Assembly: GCA_016165875.1 (NCBI GenBank)
Contig: JABBOT010000003.1
Location: 27,422,983 to 27,486,982 of the forward strand
DNA: 64,000 nucleotides
Source of the DNA: Acanthopleura granulata
Taxonomy: Eukaryota; Mollusca; Polyplacophora; Chitonida; Chitonidae
Reading direction: 5' to 3'
A model generated the notes under the pieces. That model saw only the letters and a list, made by a program, of their open reading frames with translations. It did no database searches and had not been told where the DNA came from. The translations under genes were made by a program, and so were the position numbers. Below are positions 22,494 to 34,050 of the stretch, in pieces. Each line of letters begins with the position of its first letter. The stretch's first letter is position 1.

Positions 22494-23360
22494 GGCGTTG
22501 GGCTATAATCATCCATTCATTCAATACGTGACACCGTGAAGGTACCAAAGCAAGGCTGGTTCGGCCTCCCTTGTCACTAATGGCATGCATGGATGTTCGT
22601 CATCCTGCAAAGCACAGCAGAACATCGCTGGCATAATAAGTGTTAATCATGTATAATCTATTAACCTACATGTAGCTATTCGCATGCCACAAACAATGGC
22701 ACTCGTTCATAGTAATAAAGGAACGAATGATCACCCCAAGAGGATATATGTAAATTAACTCCCTAACCATGCAGTCATACAACGTTCCCATCGCCCCAGC
22801 CCTTCCCTTATGTCCAAAAACAATGCGCGGAATCTCCGGAGATCGTGAGGAAGATGACGAATACCTGATAGATGAAACTGGACACTGCACGGTAAAAGGG
22901 ACAGAGCGTGATCCTGAAAATACCAAGGTCGAATAACACAAACTGTGGGAGGTTCGGCCTGGTCGATGCTGAAGTGACATCATGAGCACGGATTCTTGAA
23001 GAAGGCCGTATATTCATTAAATTCCGAGAATAACACAAATCGTTGCAAATCTCTACAAAACAGCTATATACTGCAAAGTCCAGTCAGCTCTGTACACAGT
23101 CAAATGACATTCGTCTTAAGATCGCATTTGAAGAAGTTCCATCCTGACAAATCATATCATCACATCATATCACTGAGGACCAACGATGCTCTTGTATAAA
23201 ACTCATACAGAGCATGCTGGAAAGAATTTAAGGATAAAAGATTCCACAACCTGGATCTGAACTGGCGCTGAGGAAATATAACTACCGGTACAGAGAAATT
23301 TAGATCACGGATTGCGCTATATCGGACATATACATGCATTTTAATAATGTAAAACACTAT
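22494..23360. other. no gene recognised
   Basis: The 107-codon - strand frame at 22666-22989 is serine-rich but matches no family I recognise and has no convincing splice sites. Confidence 0.4.
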
Positions 23361-23363
23361 AGG

Positions 23364-23436
23364 ACAGAGATTAAAACCAAAGCAGTGACGACAGTGTGAT
23401 AGTTGGCGAATGGTCACACGTTACCAATGAAATCCG
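23364..23436. repeat. unassigned dispersed repeat, copy 1
   Basis: About 73 bases around AAACCAAAGCAGTGACGACA and GATAGTTGGCGAATGGTCAC match a second copy at 58793-58868 (AAACCAGAGCAGCGACTACA, GATAGTTGGCAAATGGTCAC) at roughly three of four positions. The family is not identified. Confidence 0.6.
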
Positions 23437-25320
23437 GCCTCTCGTCAGTTTACATCATTTATTAATTTATTTATTTAAATTGTGCATGTTAGTGTTTAAG
23501 AAGTAACAACTTAGTTTAGTGCCTTTAGTGCCATAAGGGGAGTGTAAGTAATAGCCCCAAGCAAACTGGATGCATGTTCTGTGTCCTAGACACACGTGCA
23601 TGGGCTGAAATTCGAAGATTTTTAACAAATGGCCAGGTAAGAATGCTTACGAACGAAGTGTATCGATGATCGGACAAGGATTAACAAATGTTTGATGGAT
23701 GTTGGATTATGTGAAAGATAACTGCATCCATGATATGTCAACAAACTGGGTATAATGATATCACCTCCCATTACCCCTCTGTTGCCTGTAGTTAAGTGCC
23801 GTTCGGGTCAGATAATGTGCGAGAAAGTCCTCTCCGGAACAGCTGTGTTAATGTTTGCTGTTTGCTATTGAACTCTCTATGTTAACACCGAACCATCCAT
23901 CAACGTTCAACCACCCAATTACCATCACTGATCTATCAATTACTGTGTTTGGGTTTCTTCTTAAGGCATTGTCAAAGAAGAAAGCGTAGAGGATTGGAGT
24001 TGTTAGTCTTGCTATGTTGATTAGAGGGGTATACAGCTAAAGGAGACTTTCTCCAAGACAGATCGACAGTTCGTGAAGAAGTACTGTATTGGTGGGATCG
24101 GTGAGGCAGAGACCTGATTGGACAGACTTACTGGCGGTCCTGGGTTAAAAGAAAGCGAAGTCCTTACGTGTTAACCTTCGAACTGGAAAACGACTTGAAA
24201 ACGTGCCTTTACCATCGCGTCTGATTACAAGTATTTGCAACGATGTGAGGATAACATCACGATGTGTCGGACTGAAGCGTGAAGAAAGGTTTATTTGTTA
24301 GTATATATAGTAGTGCAGCAAAGTTTTTAAGAAGAAGAACAACTAATATGTCAAGTATAATGGGCGGCCAGTAATTAAATGTTGCCTCTGTGGGCCTCTC
24401 TCACAAAGACATACGAGTGCATGTATTCATTCCTAGCCCGGAAGGTATTTAGAGCAGACCTAAATATACCACGCTGAAACATTTGTGTTTTGAAGGAGCA
24501 CAAAATGCACATTACAGGTTATGACAATTTATTATGCTTGTCCCTTAGGGCGGGAAAACTGTGACGTATGCCAGGATTACAATGATAGATGTTACTTGCA
24601 GGTTCATGCAGTTTTTATAACGCGAAGACTGTTTAAGAAATGTCTTAAACGTCTCTTAGTTCTAGTTTTCAATACATCTTTCCTATAAGCGAATATTCAA
24701 GATGAGGTTACAAGTTACTAAGTGTACCCATATGAGGCATAACCGTACACAAGATAACGGGAATCCAGGGAATGCCATAAGCCCGATAATCACTGACACG
24801 AGGCTGTTGACATTGTAGGCGATTTGGCAAAATAGTGTTGTTATAAATTACATTTTAAAACAGCTTACCAGGAACTGTGAGCCCGGATGTTATCAGCTAA
24901 GGGGTGTACACGCTAGCTGGGTCGTGTTACAGACAACTCCGTGTACAGGTGACGGTGTTAACGTTATCCAGTCACAGGTGTTTACAAGGGCTCTGTGCTG
25001 TCTTACGGGTTGAGGACTGATGTGCAGGAAACCTTCACATGTGTATGGACCTGTGGCAATGGCAACCTTCGGAACGGCAGCAAGGCGTTAGGCACAGGTA
25101 AATGACATTCTTACACAGAATCTGGGTGTACTCTGCAATTTCTGATGAGGTATTTGTCCACAGGTAGGCTACGTGTCACTTAAAAAGTCACACTGAATGA
25201 CAAACCCTACAGTTACCATTTTATTCCCTGGGAGTGTAAGGCCCGGGAAGGCGATCTATATTAGCTCCGTCCAACCATCCGTGTCAGTCTGTCAGTCAGT
25301 CCGTCCGTCCATTTGTTTTA
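23437..25320. other. no gene recognised; one weak first-exon candidate
   Basis: A 19-codon frame from ATG at 25039 ends at a usable donor (CACAG|GTAAAT at 25097/25098). It is discussed as a finding, not annotated as a gene. A CAGT/CCGT simple stretch lies at about 25285-25312. Confidence 0.35.
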
Positions 25321-25321
25321 T

Positions 25322-25706
25322 GATAACTTGAACGCATCTCCACCTACAGGATTCAGTAGATGTTTTATGAAACGTGACAGGTGTGAGAGAGACCACATGT
25401 AGATGTGCAAGAGCTTTTTCGGTTCATTCGGGGCATTATTTTCGCGATTTTATAGCTGGATGAAAATGGGACCTTGTCAAGGTAGGTCGTGTAGTTCTTA
25501 ACAGATTTCCATAACACTTGGTGTTCTACCAAGTGAATTATTTTCAAAATTACCTCTCTTTGAAAATAAACCTTGAATTTAATGAAATGCGTCAACTCAT
25601 CTAAATGTCTACAGCTCTTATGAATTTTCATGAAACTTGACAGATGTGTTGAATACAATATGTAGATGTGCCTGATGCGTTTATTATTATTATTATTATT
25701 ATTTTA
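25322..25706. repeat. duplicated dispersed-repeat module and (ATT)n
   Basis: Two related modules lie about 255 bases apart. Each has a line of the form CATCTNNACNTACAG, then TTTTCATGAAAC(T/G)TGACAG(G/A)TGTG and TGTAGATGTGC (around 25337-25410 and 25595-25665). The second runs into a TTATTATTATTATTATT microsatellite (25680-25704). The open frame on the - strand across this region is a by-product. Confidence 0.6.
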
Positions 25707-26700
25707 CTTTGTAAGACGATATGTGAATGTAATTGTCCCAACAACTGGTGGGTGAGAGTCCACATGCAGAAAACCACTTGGTTTACTCATGGGAAACCGG
25801 GGGAATACAACATTTCCTTATAAATTCTTGTATAAGAAAACTTACATCTCGAGATGGTCAATAATCTGCAGCTTTCATCCAGTTTGCTAAGCATGTAGAA
25901 GTTGGGTAATAGATACTCATCTACAAACTCAAGCCAGTTTTAATGTTTGACAACGTATGGCCTTACAGTTACAACTGTGGCCCCACGAAAAGCACAACTT
26001 GAAAAACAACGTTACGGTGCCATGTTGCATAGTTTCCTTCTGTACTACAATTTTAGACATGTACATATACCATGGGTAATCTGTATAAGTGTACATTCAT
26101 TCTTTTATCAATTGGGAAAAACTAAAAACTATATTAGCTTTGCAAACAACGGGACGTTTGAGGAGTAAATATACAACATGCTAACCTCCCTGCCAGTTAG
26201 TAAGCCGACTTCCTGCTCGAGGTCTTACACACTTTGTGTGAGGTGTGTTTGCGGAAATGGGGCTTTCATTTCCATTAACACTCATTGAGTAGTGACCAAA
26301 AGACCATTAAAGAATAAGGCACTTTACTGTGCGTGGCTAATTGAGTTTTTATTACCAGAAAATCTATACTGATCGGATGAATGTTAATTACATTAGAGGT
26401 AAGGTATTTGATGACCTTCGAAACCAACCGACTTCGGGGTAAGTGAGTATACTTTATGTACATATGGACCGTGTCGCTAACTTAACGCCTGTTTCACCAG
26501 GATGGATCATACACACCTTTTGTTTAAAGACATCACTATGTCATAGTTTAATGGTGCTCCACCTATATATAAAAGTAGTGGCCACAGATTTTTGCATTAT
26601 GTTTTGTATTATTATAGCGAAAAATAAAAAAGAAAAAACAAAAATTCTATGCTACTCTCAAAGTTTGGAGTGAGCAGGTTTTTTATTTATTTTGTTATTT
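25707..26700. other. no gene recognised
   Basis: Short A/T-rich frames only. Nothing supportable. Confidence 0.4.
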
Positions 26701-26705
26701 TTTTT

Positions 26706-26866
26706 ATTTATAAATATATATTTGATTGGTGTTTTACTCCGTACACAAGAATCTTTCACTTATACGACGGCGGCCAAAATTATGATGAGAGAAAACCGGA
26801 CAGAGCCAGAAGGAAACCCACGACCATTCTCAGGTTGCTGGCAGACTTTCTCACGCACGGCTGCAT
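26706..26866 (-). mobile_element. SINE, family A, 5'-truncated
   Basis: The + strand shows the A/T-rich tail, GATTGGTGTTTTACTCCGTA, ACGGCGGCCAAAATTATG, AAAACCGGACAGAGCC and GGTTGCTGGCAGACTTTCTC, ending in GCACGGCTGC. Head missing. Confidence 0.85.
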
Positions 26867-28484
26867 CTGAGAATTAACCTTCTTACTTGAATGTGGTGAG
26901 ATTTCTTGGTGAGGGGATGTGGAATATACCTCTGAACAACCTCGATCTAACGACTACCTGATATTCCTCCATGAGAAAGAGCTTCATGCGAATTAGCAAG
27001 ACCTGGTTTCAAGCTGCCGAGCTCATTGGCTGAGTTAGAAGAATAGATAAATCGTAGATTTGACCAAGTGTATATCTGATATCTGTCTGTAGTAATACTC
27101 TGTGATGGTTTTGACGTAGGGTGGGTGACATTTTGCTTTATCGCTGAAAATACTGAAAGCTCTTTATCAGTAAGGTCATAGGTTCGAATCCAACTGCTGT
27201 TTGGTATTAGGTCATGCATGCAATTTGTCTAGCCTCTGGAAATAAACGTTGGTCTCGGGCAGTGAGAACTAACAACGGCCAGGTGAAGCTAATTCACTGC
27301 GTGGGAAGTACTCTTCCGCGAACAACCCTTTTTTTTCGCGCCACCATTAATACCCGGGGGCATGCGGTACTGTGAACCCACCTGGCATTTCTCTCCATTT
27401 ACTTTCAGACAGAGGGCGAAATAATGGATTAAACTACTGCAGGATAGCTTATGGCCCTGTGCACCAGATTGGAAACTAGGACGAAGTTTTGTTGTTGCAA
27501 GTCTGGTGTTACAATACATGTGTAAATATGACAACATATCAAAGGTGAGTGCCGTTACCTTTCCAGATCTTCGAGGAAGTATACATTTATGGGTCTATAA
27601 TCATCTTTAAATAGACTACGTTAATCAAGTGAAAAAAAGTACAGATATTTTCCTACCTTACTAATATAAATGTGAATTTTCTTTATGAATAAAAGGGATT
27701 TCTCATCGCGAATAATACACCGTTCGTTATTACAGACGATTGTTGTGACAGGAACTGTTGACAAGTCTTACTTCGTAATATTCGCATTATTCTGACAAAA
27801 GTCAGATTATCTAAGAGTAAAGTGTGAATGCTATAAATACGGTGCGTCTGAGACTTTAAATTATCAAGTTTGTCAGGTATTTGTATATGAAAGGCTATGG
27901 TTTGCTTACCCCTGCACTGTGGTTTCATTGAGCAATAAGTACGGCGTCAAACCCCTCGCCAGTTTAACAAATGATATAAGTACTGTTGGCCTACAAAATG
28001 TATAAGGTACACGAGGACTTCATCTTCTGTACACCGTCTTCTGTAGCTATCTCTCGCCTCTCACCTGAACAGTTGTTAACTACGGTTTTCACATGACAGC
28101 GTGAAGCACTGTCGACTTTTATTGGTTGGATTTTTTAAGTACTTACATTTAAATAGCCTCTGAAGTCACCAAACAGTTCTCTGTCTTTTCATATATAAAC
28201 GTGTAAGCGAAGTCATTAATATCTACAATAATCATCATGGCAAACCGTTGTTGCCAAAATGCCCTTCAGCTTCTTGTATATGAATCCGGGTATTTATGCG
28301 AGCTGAATGATGAGCACGTTTACAGCATGAATTGCAGGTCCATTGATGGCGTATACCAGAATATACATTCACAATAGCAGTTCTCATTCATATATATATG
28401 TATGCCTAGTGGGATTAGTAACAATTATTCTGTGATATACATGTACTAAGGTACTCATCAGAGGCTTAGGGTGTCAGACAAATT
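26867..28484. other. no gene recognised; isolated B-box at 27182
   Basis: The stretch AGGTTCGAATCC at about 27181 is a perfect Pol III B-box, but no cloverleaf can be folded around it and no A-box lies at tRNA distance. It may be a fossil SINE head. No coding gene was recognised. Confidence 0.4.
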
Positions 28485-28486
28485 GT

Positions 28487-28523
28487 ACCCCAACCCCCAC
28501 CCCAACTCCATCCCAACCCCCAC
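28487..28523 (-). repeat. C-rich tract, G-quadruplex candidate on the - strand
   Basis: ACCCCAACCCCCACCCCAAC is followed by CATCCCAACCCCCAC. The complement carries five or more runs of three to five G within 37 bases, with mostly one- or two-base loops. Confidence 0.65.
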
Positions 28524-29640
28524 TCACGCGCGGGATGTGTGACATACAGCTGTACCACACCTATGTGTCACTTTTTATTTGATATATCCCTGGACTAAGA
28601 ACTTTATAGCAGTACGTTAACTGTTAACTGTGACGACAGTGCGGGTTTCTAGACCTGGCCTACTGCGATAAACAGGAAAATACAAGTGGCTTATGACTGG
28701 TGCGTATTAAAACAACCTGTAGACAAAAACCCACTGATGAATTTGGCTTCCCAAATATACAAAATAAAATGAAATGTATTTTATATACTTATATTGCATA
28801 AAATTGATGTTGGCATTTGACCCCAAAGGGCAAGTTACAAAGGATTCACCGGTGGTTTATCTTGAGAAGAGACCACGTCTGTTTTAAACGTAAATTACGT
28901 TCTTTCGAGTGCCAAATCAGAGACAAACTCTTTGTAAGAGACGCTTCTCATTGTACAATACGTGTACTAATTTCACAACTGACAGCTATGATACAGTGAA
29001 AACCTGCGCTTTTTCTATATATCCATGTATATTACATGTAGGTGCTGTGGCTTGTTTAAATTTGTCCTGTTAGATAAATACGTGTTATGGTCTACATGGA
29101 TATCCGTATTAATTTTGAAAGTAAGGTTTGTTTACTGTGATTTTTGGTTTCAAGCGTTTTCAGATTTATGACTTTACCACCTTTGATTGGCTAAGATAGA
29201 AGCACTATATTGAATGCTTGATTTAGGAAATGGAAGCAGCAACGGACCAGAATCAACTTTTCATGCCCTACCTACAATGTACATGTATATGCACCCCTCC
29301 TGCCACAAGGTGTTTGTCGCTCGCTCCCTGGCTGTATGTCTCACCCTAACGCATGCGAATCTCGCATCGATACAGTATCAATGACTGACTGACACTTGAC
29401 CTGTTGATGACTCCATCGGTGGCACGCGATCATTGTCGCCCTGTGACCGCATACAGTGGTCGGTTCTGCCCGTAAGCTTACTCGAATAATACAATTGTTA
29501 TAGGCTGCCCACAGTTTTGACTGCACATAGCAGAAGATTGGACATCATTTTTCATTTTGTGTCAGGTAAGATATTTTCACGTAACATCAAAGTGCTTGAG
29601 ACGCGTACTTATTACATGACGCAATTGATCGTGTCGTTTT
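28524..29640. other. no gene recognised
   Basis: Short frames only. Nothing supportable. Confidence 0.4.
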
Positions 29641-29644
29641 CACG

Positions 29645-30400
29645 CTGTAATTGTCAACGGAGCCAGGCTGTCTATGCAGTGATTAAATCGTCTTTATGGT
29701 ATGCGTGTCAACAGAACCATGTTGGCTGTGCAATGATAAATCGTTTTCAAGTATGGCGTTAAGCCATAATCATTCATTTTTACGGTGTAAAATTGTCGAG
29801 AAAACCATGTTGGTATTGGGGTGAGAAATTCTTTTTACGGTATGCCTATATGGCGTTAAGCCATAATCAGTCATTATTTTACGGTGAGATTTTCTTCAGA
29901 ACCAGGTTGGTTGTGGAATGATAACTCGCTTTCACGGTAGGTCTATATGGCGTGAAGCCATAATCAGTCATTTTTACGGTAAGGTTGTCTACAGAACCAT
30001 GTTGGTTGTGGAAGGATAAATCGTTTTCACGGTAGGTCTATATGGCGACGAGCCATAATCAGTCATTTTTACGATATGATTGTCTACAGAACCATGACAA
30101 TTGTGGAGTGATAAATCGTTTTTACCGTAGGCCTATATAGCGTTAAGCCATAATTATTTATTTCTTACGGTATTACTGTCTACAGAACCAGGCTGGTTGT
30201 GTTTTGATAAATCCCCAGAACTAGGTTGTCTATGTAGTAGTCGATTCCTTTTATTAGACAAAAGGCTTTTTATGTATATTGATGAGATCATCTTTACGAT
30301 ATTACTGACCACAGAATTTTGCTCTCTAGTTATGATCAAATCGTTTCAGTGTAACATTGTCAATACAACTACATTTGCTGTGTAGTAATACGCTGTTGTC
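29645..30400. repeat. ~96-bp tandem array containing a SINE-tail-like segment
   Basis: The marker AGAACCA(T/G)G recurs at 29716, 29804 (variant), 29901, 29996, 30091 and 30187, giving spacings of 88, 97, 95, 95 and 96. A typical unit has GTCTACAGAACCATGTTGG, GATAAATCGTTTTCACGGTA, GGTCTATATGGCG, AAGCCATAATCAGTCATTTT and TACGGTA. Each complete unit contains the small inverted repeat TATGGC-GTTAA-GCCATA or a variant. Diverged half-units extend the array left to about 29645 and right to about 30400. Confidence 0.88.
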
Positions 30401-32285
30401 AGAAAGAAGAAATAAACATCACCTGACTGGAAATTGCATCAGTTTGTCTATCTAAGGTTCAGTAAACTCTCAAATTTAAAAAAAATTCCATTTTTATTTA
30501 TTTATTTATTGCTAAATATACACTGAGATGTAAAGACTTTATTGAAAAAGCTATAAAATATGGTTCGAGTTTGAATTCCTCAAGGTCATACAATAAATGC
30601 ATGTAGGGTAAAAAAAATTATCATGCATCTTTCCAGGTGCATGATAGAGGCTGCCGCTCCACCATTGATGTTTTCTGTTTTCTGAAATGATACCATGTTA
30701 CTCAACGCATCATGTGTACAGGTTGTTTCCTACAATAGTTTCTGGGCTTGTGGAGATGCATCCATAATGCCGCACAAGCATATAGAGTCCTAGGTATATG
30801 AGATGGGATCGGTTATATAACAGCACTTTCTGAAACGAGTAATGAGCCATTAAATCGCACTGGTAAGAAAAGTGCTCGAGTTATAAATTATAGGCCCGGG
30901 ATGTTTTAATGGTAGGTAATAGAGGTTAAGTTGGTTTCTTTGTCCTGTTCTGTGGGCATAGGCTACACTGTAAACCGCGATGCATGTCTTATCGCAAAGT
31001 GTGGTTGAACTGAAAAAAAACACACGCAGGAATTGTTAACGTCATGATCCGCCTGTGGGCAAAACTATACAGCGAGGAGATCATAAACGTGCAGCGAGGA
31101 TACGTGTTTGCTTGGCATGAAATTTGTGAATACTTGAAATCGCAAGAGAGAAATACAGCTGGTAATAGCTAAGGTATTACATACACACCATATTGCACGC
31201 TATTCAGTAACGGAAACAATTTCAACGTTAAATGACCCATCCATACGAATTCATGCACACAGGCACATTTCGCCGTTTTTCGTTACAATTACTGTTTGAG
31301 TACGACAACGGCGGAGGCCATAATTTCCTTTCAGACAAAACGGAGCCGTAAACAAATTCACAAAAATCCATACCTTGCTGTAAAATTCAACGTGATGTCT
31401 TTGAAACGAAACCCAATATGGCTATGCTTGAATCGTTACTAACAGTTTGTCGCGGTATACTGCTATGAAGTCAGTGATACTGCTACAATTGCTTTGGTCG
31501 AGACGTTTTGATTCTTTTATATGAACGGTGTGCGAACAGCCCGCATTCACTCTGACATGCCTGTGTAGAATTTGACCTGAATGTTACGATGTTTCCAAGT
31601 TACAAAGTGTCCCTTGAAAAGCAACAGCTCAAAGGCGGTTTATTGCTGCTTATGCACTATCCGAACACTCTCCGGCCGACACCGTCGATGGTTAATTTAT
31701 ATGTACATAGTTACAGCTTATTCGCTTATGTAATGCTTCGCAGTAAAATAATTCCTTGTGGTTAAAAGATTGTAAATAATAACACAGATTCCCAGTCCCG
31801 CGTGGGTGACGGGGAGGGCCAGTTGCTGTGGGCCTAGACGTTATAAGGGAGCTAGTTTTGCACAGAAGTGGGTGATAAATCATACGTTGCCTTTATCACC
31901 ATGCATTGCTGGATGCCAAGCTCAAAATGTACACAGTGTCGATGGGTACTGACTGAGTAAGGATACCGAAATAGTAAAGAGAGCTATATAATTAGGCCAA
32001 AACATGACAAATGCAACTTTTCAGTATAGATATTAAAGGCTAGCAAGAGCAACTTATTTTATTCCACACTTGTGTTAACAGGTGACTTCTTTCAAACATA
32101 ATTATTTTGCCTATATGTTGCTCTTGGGAAGTTTGTACGTAAGTGTTAATCTCTAATATATATAGACCTCTCCATAACCCAAGTAATCAAATAGAGAATT
32201 TAGAACCACCCAATATAGACAGTCATTTAACCGATCGGTAAGTAAAGTAATATAATTCAGATCTAGTCGCAATATGTCCATGTCA
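30401..32285. other. no gene recognised
   Basis: No domain, RNA gene or transposon could be supported. Confidence 0.4.
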
Positions 32286-32286
32286 A

Positions 32287-32612
32287 TTATTTATTTGATT
32301 ACATTGTTTAACACCGTCATCAAGAAATTTCCACGTATATACAATGGCTGTCAGGTCTGTGGGTGGAGGAAACCAGGAATAAACCACCGGACTTAGCCGG
32401 ACAAGTTACTGACTTTCTCACCTGCATCTGACGTACAAGTTTGCGCGACATATTGGAAAAAGACAAGTGGTCTTCAAGGAAGGTAAGTCTGGGCAACCGC
32501 ACCACCAACGTCATCCCCGGTGAGTTTATTGTCGCCAAGCTGTCAAGAACAGGGAGAGCGGAGAAACGTAGAAATACCCTGCCCCAGATTTGAACACGTG
32601 CCTCGCGTGTCT
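32287..32612 (-). mobile_element. SINE, family C
   Basis: The + strand begins TTATTTGATTACATTGTTTAAC, then GTGGGTGGAGGAAACCAGG, TAAACCACCGGACTTAG, ACAAGTTACTGACTTTCTCACC, GACAAGTGGTCTTCAAGG, GCCAAGCTGTCAAGAACAGG and a B-box-like complement near TTTGAACACGTGCCTCG. It shares the tail and the GGAGGAAACC core with family A, but the rest of the body differs. A second copy is at 42667-42886. Confidence 0.75.
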
Positions 32613-33810
32613 CCTGATTTGGGGAACACATTGATATATTGTCAGATTTATTTCGTGTCTTGTACTCTTTGAAGTTTCAGCATCTAGCTAACCGAAATGA
32701 TGCATGATGTCTCCTAACAGTGTTACATTCTGTATACACATATTTTTTGCACCCGATGCATTTATATTCATATACAGTATATATTGGTGTCCTGTATATC
32801 TGGGGTAGATGTATATGAAACAAGACCTCAGAAGTGTATTAACATCAATGTTACGTATTTGTCCCTGGCTGACTCCGAAACATGTTTGACCGTTTACTGT
32901 CATAATGCCCTACTAATTCTTTACTCTTAGTGTTCTGCCTTAAATAATAAATACCGACCATTGTTAGAACCATGTTATCCAAAGTACCGGAGATAATAAC
33001 CTACAGAGGAACGTTTAGTCCAATCAATAGTTGGCTGTTGTCGTTAGAGGTGGGGTCGTGTGGACTCCACCAGACTAACGGCAGTCGGGGTGTTGTATTG
33101 TCCAGGACACGTCTCCTGAGCCTGTGTATCAGTACGCCACGCCTTCAGTCTTATAACTCACCCAATACATGCCGTAACCCAGTGCCGCTCTAACATCTGT
33201 GTAGGTCTCCGTTACTGCAGCATTACCATGCTTTTGTATAGAGGCCCTTACCTTTACGGAGTATGCCAGCTGAGAGAGGCTGACCTTGGAAGCGTGAGGG
33301 TTTCAGGAGTCGTAAGTAAATCTGTGTGTAATGGTTATACGTCGACATTTCATTCTTCTTACATGTCTTTAGCCTCGTTCATTATATGTTTTATCGTATA
33401 CTTTTGATCTACTGAACAAAATATTTATGATCAATACTTGTATTGCCAAACAGTAGAGGTTTTCATAATTGTTTGTTTCTTGGATAAACGTTTAATGGTG
33501 TATACTGTAAAAAAAACTGTTCCATTATTGGAAGAGTATCCAAAATATAAAGCTGCATCGTTCGCCAAACCCCGCTACCTGACAAATCTTCTGACTTACA
33601 ACCGCAGCCGATAGCCACACCTATACCATCTGTATCTGTAAGCATCATTTACATATATCTGTAGAGAAAAGATGATTTAGTATTGGAATGTATGTAAGTG
33701 ATCTTTCGGCAATCCAGTGTCTCTTCATGACACCTCTCTGTAGAGCGATAGAGATTTTAATGTGATTGAAATAGAGCAAAGGTTAGCTCACAGTTGATCA
33801 TATTATCTAT
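32613..33810. other. no gene annotated; open frame ending in a splice donor
   Basis: A 64-codon frame at 33120-33311 ends exactly at GTC|GTAAGT and is discussed as a finding. Otherwise nothing is supportable. Confidence 0.35.
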
Positions 33811-33814
33811 TGCA

Positions 33815-34050
33815 CTTTGGGGCCTTCTTGGCCGAAGGGCCTGTAACGCACCTATGCAGTCGCTATGAGTTCAAGTCCAGATTAAGTTGGCTTCCTCTTG
33901 GACCGTAAGTGGAAAGGTCTGCCAACAACCTTCGGATGGTCGTAGGTTTCCCAGAACCCCGGTTTCTTCCCATCGTAAGTCTGACCGCCGTTGTATAAGT
34001 GAAGTGTTCTGGAGTACAATGTAAAGCACCAAGCTTATAAATATATATGG
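33815..34050 (+). mobile_element. SINE, family A, diverged
   Basis: Reads CAGTCGCTATGAGTTCAAGTCC (B-box), GTTGGCTTCCTCTTGGAC, GGAAAGGTCTGCCAACAACC, GGTTTCTTCCCATCG and GTAAAGCACCAAGCTTATAAATA. Full-length body with many substitutions. Confidence 0.8.

Noticed and set aside
22666..22989. 107-codon serine-rich - strand frame
   Set aside because: No homology. An overlapping frame on the same strand is equally open, and no convincing acceptor or donor is present.
27136..27230. tRNA gene candidate with a perfect B-box
   Set aside because: No A-box at the right distance and no acceptor or anticodon stem can be formed. More likely a fossil SINE head.
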